From contig NC_054755.1 in the NCBI RefSeq assembly GCF_018143015.1, positions 6,937,124 to 7,001,123 on the forward strand: a DNA stretch of 64,000 bases, in the 5' to 3' direction. The translations under genes were made by a program, and so were the position numbers. The stretch is from Lytechinus variegatus. Taxonomy: Eukaryota; Echinodermata; Echinoidea; Temnopleuroida; Toxopneustidae. The notes under the pieces were generated by a model, which saw only the letters and a program-made list of their open reading frames with translations, searched no databases and was not told the DNA's origin. Positions 1 through 10,465 of this stretch are shown here, piece after piece (positions within the stretch are counted from its first letter, which is position 1; each line of letters opens with the position of its first letter).

Positions 1-289
1 AAAATCACTGGTCTTCAACAGGGCTCTGCATTATTATCTATTATATAATAAAACATATAATTCACAAAATAAAGAAAATGTTAAGACAGAGAGAGAGGGG
101 GGGGGGGGAGAATGTGAGATACTGTATGTCGAGAGAGTCGAGAAGTGAAAACAAATTCTGTAACGTTCATATTACTCTCCTGATAATAATATGGGAATTT
201 GCGTATACGCCTATTTAAGCTTCTAAATTGAATTTTGTGGACACTTTCTAAAATAACCATTCTCTATATCGTTCTATATATTTTTTCAG
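1..289. other. Intron or flank of the receptor gene, with simple repeat
   Basis: No coding exon is visible. A GA-rich run followed by a G-run lies near 90-110. A polypyrimidine tract ending in TTTTTTCAG at 281-289 makes a good splice acceptor for the receptor exon that follows. An in-frame stop at 229-231 means that exon cannot begin further upstream. Confidence 0.6.
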
Positions 290-933
290 TTTCGTTTTGT
301 TTTGGAGGAATATACTTCGGATCTCAATTTGAAGGCAACGTACTTGAAGTGTGGAAGGAGCCTAATTCTGAATATCTAATCGCTGTTGGAGCTGTCTTAA
401 TCTACGCCATTCCCCTAATCATCATCTTCGGTTGCTATACAGGAATAATATATACTATATGGAAGGAAAGGATTTCTCAAGAACGCACATCTGACTCGAC
501 AAACAGGAGACGCACGAGACAAAAACATGCCGTGCTACGCGCATCCGTGCTTGTGGTTGCCCTGTTCGCGCTCATACAAGGATTCGTCATCGCTTTGTTC
601 ATGTGGATCTCTTTCGGAGGATCTCATGTGGAGCCATCCGTCATCATCATCGAGTTCCACGTCGCGCAAGGCCTGTACCATCTAAACAGTCTCATCAATC
701 CGTTCCTCTACGCACTCTCGCACGAGAAGTTTTATCAGTCTATCTGGCGTGTTCTTTACTGTTCACCTTCCCGCAGCAGGAGGAAGGAATCCAAGGGAGT
801 TCACCAAGCTCAAACTAGGAAAACAAACGGCGTAGGACGACCATCTACACTTTCTGACGTCATTATTAGAGAAGACTACAAGTCGAAAGGGGCCGATGAC
901 GTTACTGGGAGAGATATTGCCACAAGATTGTAA
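290..933 (+). CDS. Class A (rhodopsin-like) 7TM receptor, C-terminal exon only
   Basis: This is the last coding exon of a G-protein-coupled receptor; TM1-TM4 and the DRY region lie before the window. Visible in order: the end of extracellular loop 2, TM5 (about 364-460), a basic third intracellular loop with NRRRTRQKH, TM6 (about 535-615), TM7 (about 655-735) with the family motif NPxxY as NPFLY at 697-711, then a helix-8 stretch ending in LYC (possible palmitoylation) and a Ser/Arg-rich tail. The protein ends TRL, which fits a class I PDZ ligand. TM6 lacks the usual CWxP signature (FALIQGF occupies that region), which is unusual for class A. The exon probably starts at 290 after TTTTTTCAG, with two bases completing a codon. 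A longer reading frame starting TTG at 235 exists but has no ATG. The ligand cannot be told from this part. Confidence 0.82.
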
Positions 934-1155
934 CTCACACGGAACTCACATTATCATAGGATTAGCAGAGGGCTTGGATAGGGGTAAGGTATACCATGTA
1001 AAAATGAGACCACGGTAAACATGGCAGATGCAAAAATGCAAGAGAACACATGACATGCATGAGAAGAGGTGAAAATCCGCAGAGACTAACATTCTTTATT
1101 TTGTGAGACTAGCACAATTGTGGTAGTAAAATACATGTATATTTAAAACTCTCAA

Positions 1156-1743
1156 ATTAAAGGAATGGTCCGGGCTGAAAGTATGTATAGCTTAATAAAT
1201 AGAGTAGAATTCACTGAGCAAAGTGCCAAAAATTTCATCGAAATTGGATAACAAATAACAAAGTTATTGAAGTTTAAAGTTTATAGCAATACTTTTTGAA
1301 AACAGTCGTCATGAATATTCATTAGGTGTGCTGATGATGTCACATCTCCACTTGTTCTTTGGTATTTTATTATATGAAATAAGGTCTATTCAATTTTTTC
1401 CCTCCAAGAACGAGAAAAATTTGATTGAAAACTGATCTAGTGTATTAGATTTTTTTTTGCTGCAACTTATTTCATAATAAGGGAGACATATTATTCATAT
1501 AAGAAAGAATAAAAAAAAATGTTTCTTGTAATAACATAAGAAAACGGAAGTGGAGATGTGACATCATCAGCACACCTAATGAATATTCATGACAACTGTT
1601 TTCACAAAATATTGCTAAACTTTAAACTTCAATAACTTTATTATTAGTTATCCGATTTTGACGAAATTTTCGGCATTTTGCTCAGAGAATTCTTCTCTAT
1701 GTATAAAGATATAAATATTTTCAGCCCGGACCATCCCTTTAAT
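1156..1743. mobile_element. Palindromic MITE, family A (TTAAAGG-ATGGTCC ends)
   Basis: The two halves are long inverted copies of each other: ATGGTCCGGGCTGAAA on the left, its complement ending CAGCCCGGACCATCCC on the right, with arms of about 250 bp including TTCATTAGGTGTGCTGATGA and its complement. Both ends carry TTAA, suggesting a TTAA target. No coding capacity. A second copy lies at 37687-38277. Confidence 0.85.
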
Positions 1744-2130
1744 AACTTAAAAAACTCAATTTGAGATGACAGCGTCTCATTAAAGTTTTCATCCGATAGC
1801 TACCAATTTCTAAATATTTTTGTTGTAGATCATCAATCCAAGAGCATTCTTATAATATCGAAAGCAAAAGGAGATACGTCTATAGCAGCTCAATGGGAGA
1901 ACAAACACGGGTCAAGTGCTTCAAGATTAAAGAGATAAATCAAAGAGAATACATGTATAAAGAATAGAAACTAAGGGCGGCGCCGTGGTACTTTGAACGA
2001 GGGGGGAGGGCGATGGGAGAGGTGCAAGAAGATCTAACGGATTCGCAGTTTATTTTAAGGAAATAGTTGGATTTATAATAGACCTGCATTTTGAAAACTC
2101 TTCTTCTTCTCAAGTTCATATTTTCCTTCA

Positions 2131-2280
2131 GGGGCCCCGTTGCAGAAAGAGTTGCAATCAAACGCAACTCTAAAAATCATGCGCAACTTGATATTCAACC
2201 AATCAACAGCGCGCATTTGGGACTTGCGATTGATTTTTTGACTTGCGTTTAAACGCAACTCTTTCTGCAACGGGCCCCAG
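2131..2280. mobile_element. Small palindromic MITE, family D (GGGGCCCGTTGCAGAAAG)
   Basis: About 150 bp with terminal inverted repeats GGGGCCCCGTTGCAGAAAG and CTTTCTGCAACGGGCCCC. Near-identical copies lie at 12124-12272 and 14585-14733, all with the same core CCAATCAACAGCGCGCATTT or a close variant. Confidence 0.85.
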
Positions 2281-3731
2281 AATCACTTGAGGCATATGGG
2301 GAGTTCGAAATTACCCCGTGCATTGTCATCCAGAAATAAACTAATATTTAATTGCAGGTTACTATCAAAGCAATAAATATGTTTTGTGTCAACATGCTTG
2401 ATATAAAGTAAGAAGCAATATATGAAGAGTTTCGTACTGGAATGTGATTGGTAAATACAAAAATATCATAACAAAGATGGAATAATGTTAAAATAAAAAA
2501 ATGGATTTGGTTTATTACATTCCTCTTTCTATATTAATTCTTTAACATTGGTTAACTTAAGGACACGTTGCACGTATTTTCATCTGGTAAAATCCCAAGT
2601 ACTATTGAAAGTGAAATTTTACTTTCGATCACTGGATATGGAAGGACACGCATATATTTATGTCAACTTATCGTGATAGTGCACTTGCCCGTTCTAACAA
2701 ATTGGGCTTCAGTCACACTGCAATTTTAAAAAGGTTCCCAAATTTACCTAAAACATCTCTGTTTTCGGCATGAAATGAAGAATATACACGTAAACGGTGA
2801 TGTCATCCAACAATTTAAAACTGTACTTTTTCGTTTGATAAACAACCAATTGCGTAACTTTATATTTTGATAACCACATATTATGTTTAAAATCGAAAAA
2901 AAGAAAGAAAGCTAATATTCGATCATCAAATCCTTTCCACCTGTTTTTGAAACCAGAAAATATTATCCTCCTGAAACCGTGAGAAAAATGTAGACAAGAC
3001 GCTTGAACTTTATGACAATCGAAAATATAAAACTTACAACAACAGTGTGACATGGGTTTGGAAAAACCATAGCGTGTAGTGTTATATACCACAGCCTTTC
3101 TTCGTTCTTCATATTTCTCTTTCGATCCTTCTCAAATACAAATCCATATCTTTTTGAAAGGTTGTATAGGCCGATATCTTAGTTTCAGCTTCGATATATC
3201 ATTCAAAGGAGGTGATGTCCTTATTGACTGGATTTTGGTGTTGGAAATAACAGCACATGAGATATAGAACTTCTTGTAAGTTAAATATTCTAATAAAATG
3301 TAGCGTTTGAAAATCCTAGTATGTTGATTTACGTTGTGTAGTGATTTTACGCCTGATGTAGGTTAATCATTATCGCATAATACCTAAACTTAGTTATTCT
3401 ATTAGCGACGATTATCGAAAAGCGTGTTATATATCGCAAGGGATGATAACGTCTGAATTAACCACCAACGGGTACGGATATCAGTCACGACAAAGTTTGA
3501 ATCTTCCTGAACTATGAAATGATATGCAAACATTTCAAGCATAATATTTCCTGAAAATAAACGTACAACCACTAGTAGTCATAACCCACATCTGAAATAC
3601 ACCATTGTCTGTATGTAGTAATTTACAGAAGCATTGCACAGACAGTAACGTAACGCTGTAGAATTTTCATTTAAATTCTTGTCATTCTTCCGCAGATTTT
3701 TGCTTTTCCCTTCAACCACAGCTTGGCTACA
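2281..3731. other. Intergenic and 5' flank of the LRR gene
   Basis: No coding region is supported. A polypyrimidine-plus-CAG acceptor (CATTCTTCCGCAG) ends at 3695, so a short 5' UTR exon probably begins at 3696 and runs into the LRR coding sequence, with an untranslated exon somewhere upstream. The rest is AT-rich DNA with no recognised repeat. Confidence 0.45.
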
Positions 3732-6700
3732 ATGGATATAATACATCAGCTATCTGCAAGTGTTTTAATGACATTGGTGGGGTTGCTTGTAACGGACGTT
3801 ACCATGGCCTCATTCAGAAGGTGCTCTACGACCAATGAATCGATAAACTGCTATGGCAGGAACCTCAATCGCATACCAAGGATACCTTCTTCAGTGACGT
3901 TCGTGAACTTGGCAAATAACAATCTTGATAGTGTCCTGGGTGAGAGTTTTGAAGGGGCCGTTTCTCTGAAGGTACTGTCCCTCGACAACAACTCGATTCA
4001 GTATCTCCAAGCTGCCTGGGGGAGAGACGTCGGAAACCTTTTCCGACTGTCTTTGAACAACAATCTTCTGACTGCGATGCACAACGCAACGCTCCTTGGA
4101 CTCGGTGACTTAACAAACATTCTTCTGTGTCACAACAAAATCAAAACCTTGTTTCGAGGATGGTGCGACGGCGCTGAAAATATCTCACGCATAGACTTGT
4201 CCGAAAACCAAATCTCTTCGATTGATTTCACAAATTGGTGCTCATTTTCGCGCCTAGAATACTTAAACCTTTCAAACAATAAAATTAAGCACTTACATAG
4301 CAATTGGACTGAAGGAATGGTTAATCTCGAGTATCTTGACCTGCAGAATAACAACCTTAAAGTATTAAGGTATGTTTCGTTCAGTTTCCTGACATCGCTC
4401 TTTGATCTGAGAATCCGTAACAACTCTATCGAGACGATAGAGGTTGGCTGGGGAAGGGACCTTGGGAAGCTGGCGACTCTACAACTTTCGAAAAATAAAC
4501 TCAGGCGCCTCCAACCAAGTTCATTCTCTGGAATGACCAGCCTAACCCGAATCGATTTGCAATCAGCGAATGTAAGGACAATACAAAATTCCTTCAATCG
4601 TTTGGAAGGCCTTGAGGAACTGTCATTGCAGTATAATTCCATAGCTATCATCCATGAAGGAGATTTCTCTGATTTGAGGTCGGTGGAAACATTAAGTCTC
4701 CAATCCAATGCGATCTATCATCTTGAACCGAGATCGTTTCGGGGAATGGATTCTCTTGGTAGCCTCTACCTTAACAACAACAAAATAGTGACGCTGATGC
4801 CAGACACCTTCGCCGGACTTCGTATGCTAACACACCTATATCTCCAGAACAACAATATTGGTTATTTGTCTGACTGTTGGAATATTGACCTCGACAACGT
4901 GGTCTTCATTGACATGGGGAGGAATAACCTTACCAGCATAGATACCGAACTGTCAAACTGTAGCCATTCTACAACTCCAGGTATTGACACCATTTGGACT
5001 CTCACTTCTCTGGAGATACTGTATCTTTCCAGGACCCGAATAGAATCTCTCCTACATAGGGGAATCTTCCAAGGTTTAGTCGAGTTGCGTTCCTTGATAT
5101 TATCATATTGCGATCTTCAATCTATCGAAGAAATTTTCTTTGAAGGCCTTCAATCCATGAAATACATCGATATATCAAACAACTATATTGTTCGGTTAGA
5201 TTCGTTCGCATTTAGATCCGTTCCTTCGTTAATAGGAATAAATGCAAGATCAAACGAAATTTCTTCCATGGGGTCTTATACATTCAGCGGGAGACGGTTG
5301 TTATTTGTTGATCTACGAAAAAATGCCCTGCAAACACTCTCTCGGGATGTACTACCGAATAGGATTGGTGAATTCGAACTGCGTCTGTCTCAAAACCCCA
5401 TTCAATGTGACTGCAGGGTAGAATGGTTACACAAACTAATAACAAACAATCGCATTCGAATGGTGGACATTTCTTTCTTATCGACGTTAGACCTTATTTT
5501 ACCGCAGGGCAGGTCTGACGTCACGAACATAAAGTGTGTAAACTTTAAAAATAAGCGACTGACCTCAATTCCGATAAATTTCCTCCCTTGTGATCCATCA
5601 TGGAAACTTAAGAGTAACGTAACCACGCCGTTGACATCTCATTTTGATGTCCTACCAAAGACTACATCCTCAAGGCAACTGCCGTTGACTAAACTGTTGA
5701 CCCAAGGCAGCATGTCTACAAATGACCCAACAGTGCCATCTTTAGGTGATGTAATCAAAGGAACAGGGGAATTACCGAAAGGGGATAATGATGCATTCAA
5801 TGTCAGAGGATCATCTCCATTAATATCTAATCTCACGATTTCCTTTCTTATTGTTGGACTGATTTTGGTAGTCGTCCTTAACGGAGTCAAACTTTCACCA
5901 TGTGGACGAAACTGCAGAAAAATATCTATCAAGGCAAGATCAGTTATTTATCAAGATATCAACAACAGTCTGGTAACGGAACCTGTGACAGGGCCTCATG
6001 AGGATCTTGAAGATGACGATCATAGACAAATCAACAGAAACTTCCCTGTGTTAGGTCACATTCGTTTATCACAACGTGACATCAGACCCGATCATCCTCC
6101 ACCTCCCATACCCCCACGGCCTGAAGACTTGGTGCAAGCATTCGACCGGAAACATTTTTCAGATCCAAATATTCTACAAGCGGACGATAATGTAGTTCTT
6201 AGCGAGATGGTGGTAAAACACACATATTTATGCAGAGGCAAAGGACATGTTGTAGGTAACCAAAGAAAAGACCGCTTGGTCACAGCCCATGATCAGGAGG
6301 CAGGAAGTCGCGCGTGTGAGACGTTGACTAAACCAATGATCCGCCACATTTATCATCGTAACCTCGTCCCAGCTGCAGAAAAATGTCCAGAAAGAAAGGG
6401 TATCCACATTAATGCAAATAATCGTGTCGTCACAGAGGCATTGATTCACGCTGAAGCCCCGGGCTCGAGATTCACCAGAAGTGAAACGACAAGATATCCA
6501 CAAGAACTGTCTGGAGTGTTTGCTGCTGTTACCCATCAAGTTCTGGCAAAAAGACACAATTTCTTTGATCCACATCGAAGCTCATACGAAGCCTCAAATG
6601 AATCGTCATTTATACGGGCGGACGATTTTGAGAGAGACTGTGAAAGCCACGAAAACAGTTACGACGATGGCGACTCATCTGATGCGAGTATATATAATGC

Positions 6701-6941
6701 AAATCACGACGAATTGCATCGTCAAACCATTGATCCTTTACCTACTAATTCAAGTGAAGTCGATTGGAGTATTCCAACGATTGAAATAGACAATGACATT
6801 GATAGTGACTATGGCGAAGGGACATTTCAGATCCATGGTGAAGAATCAAGCAACGGGTGTTCGTTTGGTATGGTTGATAGAATTAGTGAGTTAGAGTTAG
6901 GCAATATCGATGAAATTATGTCCCGAGAAACACCTGTGTGA
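3732..6941 (+). CDS. Single-pass leucine-rich-repeat transmembrane protein, 1069 aa, intronless CDS
   Basis: Likely a plasma-membrane receptor or adhesion protein. The start is ATG at 3732 (MDIIHQ...), followed by a hydrophobic signal peptide (residues 1-26) and a short Cys-bearing cap. About 20 leucine-rich repeats follow (about residues 45-555, pattern LxxLxLxxNxI). The LRR C-terminal cap begins CDC at 559-561 and ends at Cys620. A Thr/Ser-rich juxtamembrane stalk, one transmembrane helix (about 701-723, ISFLIVGLILVVVL) and a cytoplasmic tail of about 345 residues complete it. The tail contains a proline-rich HPPPPIPPRP (about 788-797, SH3-ligand-like), many acidic stretches, and ends ETPV, a class I PDZ-type ending. 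There is no TIR, kinase or immunoglobulin domain, so it is neither a Toll receptor nor LRIG/LINGO. Several repeats have Trp where the usual Phe sits (AAWGRD, RGWCDG, TNWCSF, SNWTEG, VGWGRD). Orthology is not recognised. Confidence 0.93.
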   Translation: MDIIHQLSASVLMTLVGLLVTDVTMASFRRCSTTNESINCYGRNLNRIPRIPSSVTFVNLANNNLDSVLGESFEGAVSLKVLSLDNNSIQYLQAAWGRDVGNLFRLSLNNNLLTAMHNATLLGLGDLTNILLCHNKIKTLFRGWCDGAENISRIDLSENQISSIDFTNWCSFSRLEYLNLSNNKIKHLHSNWTEGMVNLEYLDLQNNNLKVLRYVSFSFLTSLFDLRIRNNSIETIEVGWGRDLGKLATLQLSKNKLRRLQPSSFSGMTSLTRIDLQSANVRTIQNSFNRLEGLEELSLQYNSIAIIHEGDFSDLRSVETLSLQSNAIYHLEPRSFRGMDSLGSLYLNNNKIVTLMPDTFAGLRMLTHLYLQNNNIGYLSDCWNIDLDNVVFIDMGRNNLTSIDTELSNCSHSTTPGIDTIWTLTSLEILYLSRTRIESLLHRGIFQGLVELRSLILSYCDLQSIEEIFFEGLQSMKYIDISNNYIVRLDSFAFRSVPSLIGINARSNEISSMGSYTFSGRRLLFVDLRKNALQTLSRDVLPNRIGEFELRLSQNPIQCDCRVEWLHKLITNNRIRMVDISFLSTLDLILPQGRSDVTNIKCVNFKNKRLTSIPINFLPCDPSWKLKSNVTTPLTSHFDVLPKTTSSRQLPLTKLLTQGSMSTNDPTVPSLGDVIKGTGELPKGDNDAFNVRGSSPLISNLTISFLIVGLILVVVLNGVKLSPCGRNCRKISIKARSVIYQDINNSLVTEPVTGPHEDLEDDDHRQINRNFPVLGHIRLSQRDIRPDHPPPPIPPRPEDLVQAFDRKHFSDPNILQADDNVVLSEMVVKHTYLCRGKGHVVGNQRKDRLVTAHDQEAGSRACETLTKPMIRHIYHRNLVPAAEKCPERKGIHINANNRVVTEALIHAEAPGSRFTRSETTRYPQELSGVFAAVTHQVLAKRHNFFDPHRSSYEASNESSFIRADDFERDCESHENSYDDGDSSDASIYNANHDELHRQTIDPLPTNSSEVDWSIPTIEIDNDIDSDYGEGTFQIHGEESSNGCSFGMVDRISELELGNIDEIMSRETPV

Positions 6942-6963
6942 GGGGGGGGGGGGGGTGAGGTGA

Positions 6964-6985
6964 AATAAAAAGAACCCTCAATAAA
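6964..6985 (+). promoter_or_regulatory. Two AATAAA polyadenylation signals of the LRR gene
   Basis: AATAAA occurs at 6964-6969 and 6980-6985, 23 and 39 nt after the stop codon, just past a G-run. Both are well placed for a very short 3' UTR. Confidence 0.6.
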
Positions 6986-7470
6986 TGACCCTTCTAACAT
7001 ATCGAAAACTCTTCAGATGCACAATGAACATTAACGGGACTAATTAAGCAACATCTGATAGCATAGGAAAGTTGCCAATTAATCTTTGCTTTTCTTAGTT
7101 TTATAGTATACGGAATTTATAATTCGATAATTTGATATTGATTGGCGAAATATTGGTTTGTTGAATACCATACAAATCACATATCGCTGAGACGCAGCCG
7201 AGGTTGTACAAAATTTTTCAGTAGTACCGAGTTTCGAAAATGTTCGAGTGAAATGGTGTGTATTGACAATATTTTGTCTTCTATATTCTTCATGTCACTC
7301 TCCTCTTCACCACTTTCTCTTTTTCTCTCTACCTCACTCAATTTTCTCTATTTGGAGTTCATGCCCCCCTCTCTCCCCCTTTCTTTCCATTACTATATTT
7401 CTCTCTTCCTCTGTGCTCATATCTCTCTTCCTCAAACTTCTATTTATGAGATACATTTTTTAATTGGATT

Positions 7471-7625
7471 TTTAAAGGACAAGCCCAACAAAAAGTTTAT
7501 TTGAATAAAAGGAGAAAATTCCAACAAACATAACACTGAAAATTTCATCAAAATCCGATGTAAAATAAGAAAGTTAGGACATTTTAAAGTTTAGCTTAAT
7601 TTTAATCATGAAGTGATTTTTTCAT
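7471..7625 (+). mobile_element. Half copy of MITE family B
   Basis: Begins TTTAAAGGACAAGCCCAACA and continues through ATAACACTGAAAATTTCATC, matching the left arm of the full copies at 31834-32445 and 52476-53067. The right arm is missing. The preceding 7290-7440 is a CT-rich low-complexity stretch. Confidence 0.75.
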
Positions 7626-7666
7626 ATCAAGAATTAGAAATCAAGCAATAGGAATAATTATATCTT

Positions 7667-7834
7667 ATTATAGTAAATAGTGGTAGTAAAATACGAGCTG
7701 TGATTGGCTGGATTTGTACCACGTGACCTCCCTTCAAAAAGTTATATTGTACATATGTACAATATAACTTTCGATTTTTGGATGGCAAAATCCATGATGG
7801 GGTCTTAGATTAAGGGATCTATTTACTATAATAA
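7667..7834. repeat. Inverted repeat around a 28-bp perfect palindrome
   Basis: TTATTATAGTAAATAG at the left is matched by CTATTTACTATAATAA at 7819-7834. In the middle, 7741-7768 is a perfect palindrome (GTTATATTGTACAT and its complement). Confidence 0.65.
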
Positions 7835-8018
7835 ATAGTGAACGTTCTATCATACAATATTACTGGACTATATGAACTCCAAATATAAAATTATCCCTCG
7901 TGCAAGCCTATTTCACCTCGGCCTTCGGCCTCGGTGAAATAAATCTGCACTCGGGATAATTTTATATTTGTCGTACATATAATCCAGTATATTGTACAAT
8001 AGATTGTACACTATTTAT
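7831..8018. mobile_element. Foldback element, about 190 bp
   Basis: The arms CAAATATAAAATTATCCC and GGGATAATTTTATATTTG flank a small loop reading CTCGGCCTTCGGCCTCGG. The outer arms (ATAAATAGTG, CATACAATATTACTGGA) also pair. No coding capacity. Confidence 0.75.
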
Positions 8019-8298
8019 ATAATATATACATTATATATATCACATATCGTGTCTCATTTATTCAATGAATTACGAATTCCACAATTTATGACAATGTAAA
8101 GACCCTTTTTATATGGTGCATGATTTGCGATATTTAAATCAGGTTCATGTCAAGAATAATAATTTTCAGACCGAAATTATGGCCACATTTGAACGAGTCG
8201 GTCGTAACAGCATAGGTTTATTGACCAAAATCAAGGATCCTTCAGGCACACGCATATGAATCAGTATTAGGACTAGCCTACTATGGATTCACCCCCCC

Positions 8299-8592
8299 CC
8301 CGTGGCGTACCTAGGATTTTTCACCGGGGGGAGGCAAATTCGTCAGCCCAAAAATTTTACAAGCAAAAAAAAAATTCTTCAACCACAAATATAAGATTTC
8401 GTAGCAGAAAAAAAATGCAAAGCCAAAAAAAGAAAGGTTTTCAAGCTCGTCAGAGGGGGGGGGGGGGGGGGTTGGGCAAGGACACGTCCCTTGCATGGGT
8501 TGTGACTCGTCAGGGGGGGGGGACAGACTGCCCCCCATAGGTACGGTGGTGCCCCCCCCCCCCCCCCCGATAGGAAGATTTGTCTACGCCAC
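8299..8592. mobile_element. Short hAT-type MITE with GTGGCGTACCTAGG end
   Basis: The left end GTGGCGTACCTAGGATTTTT and right end TCTACGCCACTA are inverted relatives of the hAT ends at 16425 and 20124. Internal text (CTCGTCAGGGGGGG, CATGGGTTGTGACTCGTCA) is also shared with 19905-20100 in inverted orientation. No clean target duplication remains. Long C and G runs make base calls here unreliable. Confidence 0.65.
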
Positions 8593-9202
8593 TATAACCT
8601 CCTCAAGAGTGACACGACTGGTAAAGCTGGTAATTCCACTAGTGTGTGGAATTTATATCGGAGCAATTATCGCCGGAGCAAATTTCATGGAACCGTCACA
8701 AGATTTGATATACATGTATAATAGGTGTATGTATTTCTGTGCTATTGTCTTTACTTTCACACCGTCCACAAGAAGATTCTTTCATTTCCCTAATTAGGGA
8801 TACTTGAGAAACGTGCTTTTAAATCAGGTTTGTTCTGATAAATCAGACAATTAAGATGGCAATAAAAGACGAAAATTGATAAATATAGAGTTCTGATCAT
8901 ACATTCTAGGTGGTTTATCGTAAATCGATGGGGTTTTTTCACAAGAGTGTATCGAATAATGTGTCTATACCTCTTCAATGCAAACCTTATACCAGGTGCT
9001 GATCCAGCATCGCCCAAAATTGGGGTTGGGAAATGTGGGTTATCAATATTTCATTTCATTTATTTATTTTCAAGAAAAAAAACCGGTGAAGGACAATCAT
9101 AAGAAGCCGATATCATAAACAATATACCAGGTCATTATTAAGTCGACTATGTGTAAAGGACAATATCTGTAATTTGTGAAAATTGAGGATCCCACTTTAA
9201 CA

Positions 9203-10465
9203 CCATGGTGGGGGGCACTTCCATTGACGAGTGGATACCATGCGTGACCATGGGGTTTCAAAAAGCACCCTAAACAAGTATTTTCCGTGTCTGAAAATGC
9301 ACCCCTTAACAAGTATTTATGTATACCCTTAACATGTATTGGAAACAAAACAATAACCTTGACAAGTATTCCCTGAACTGACCCCATAAACAAGCTTTAA
9401 AACGATGTCTTAATTGTGTCACGGACATCGGTTTTACCTTCACTTTCATTAGGTTTAGTACCCACATCTCACTCAAATCAGACCCTAAACACGTAGTGTT
9501 GGGGCAGAAAGTACATCCTTTATAAAGTATTTTAGTCATTTTATACCCTCGCAAATTGGACCGTAACCCGTAGTTTTCCTAACGAAATGTATACCCTTTA
9601 TTGACACCCTTGTACGTAACGTACGTGCCCTATCTTGAGAACAGGGGCTGTGGAACCGGGGGGGAGGGGGGCAGGGGGCACTTGCCCCCCCCCATTTCCC
9701 TACAGGAAAAAATTGCTCTTTTATCAAAATGGAAAGTGTTTTTTTTTTTAATGATATGTGCCCTTTTTCAAAATAAAATACCTTTTTTGAAGTAAAACAT
9801 AACAAATTTTAGATTAGAAAATCACAAAATTTTTGGCTCCCAATTCGCGCTCGCATCAATTAATGTTTAGTAAGGTAGTCATTCTGTGTTTGGTTACAAA
9901 ATGTGCTTAGAATGTCAAGTTATCAGATTGGAATATCACAAATTTTCAGCTCGCGTTTCGCGCTCGCATTATTCGATTGGGGAGATATGTATCTTACTCA
10001 ATGCAGTCCTTACCAGCGCGACTATTCTCTAGTAAGATACACATCTTTTCATAACAAAAACTGCTAGGAATGAGCAATTTTCTTATTAGTTAATGAAATG
10101 TCCATAAGTTTGAGCTCGCGATTCACGCTCGCAACATCTTGCAAGGATGCCCTTTTAACAGTAATTTGCGGACCAAAAAGTGAGTTTCACAACTTCAGAT
10201 TTTAATTTTTTTGTCAAACTGCTCGCTTGCCATACTCGCTCACGAAAAACAAAGCCTAAATATATATTTCCATCAATCAGAAATCACTTCAAAAGGCTTT
10301 ACTCAACTACTTAACGCAGATGATAATCTCTTGGTCAAAATATCCCTTTGCTTTGAAATGCCCTTCTTCGGCTTTGCCCCCCCCCCCTAAACAAAACACG
10401 TTCCGCCGCCCCTGCTTCAGAAAGAGATAATTTTTACGTGTTAAGTGCCTCCCCCCTTCCCCGGG
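9203..10465. mobile_element. MITE family F (GTGGATACCATG), split by a hAT insertion
   Basis: The left part contains TTGACGAGTGGATACCATG and AAAATGCACCCCTTAACAAG, as in copies at 51183-51617 and 59822-60361. The right end is TTTTTACGTGTTAAGTGCC followed by CCCCGGG. TTTAACA flanks both sides (9196-9202 and 10466-10472), so 7 of 8 duplicated bases survive. A hAT-like element lies inside it at 9642-10414. Confidence 0.75.
9642..10414. mobile_element. Nonautonomous hAT-like element, 773 bp, nested
   Basis: Ends CAGGGGCTGTGGAAC and GTTCCGCCGCCCCTG are inverted repeats. Flanks CTTGAGAA (9634-9641) and CTTCAGAA (10415-10422) form an 8-bp target duplication with one mismatch. The interior has repeated GC-rich motifs such as CTCGCGTTTCGCGCTCGC. 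No transposase is visible. Confidence 0.75.

Noticed and set aside
2073-2270. A peptide beginning [12 protein letters not shown], also readable at 12132-12314
   Set aside because: It looks conserved only because both are copies of the same palindromic MITE; the frame runs across the inverted repeat and has no independent support.
3723-3731. Upstream TTG as start of the LRR protein
   Set aside because: The ATG three codons later gives a clean signal peptide.
8311-8540. Gly/Pro-rich frames on both strands
   Set aside because: They are produced by G- and C-runs inside a hAT-type MITE; run lengths are uncertain.
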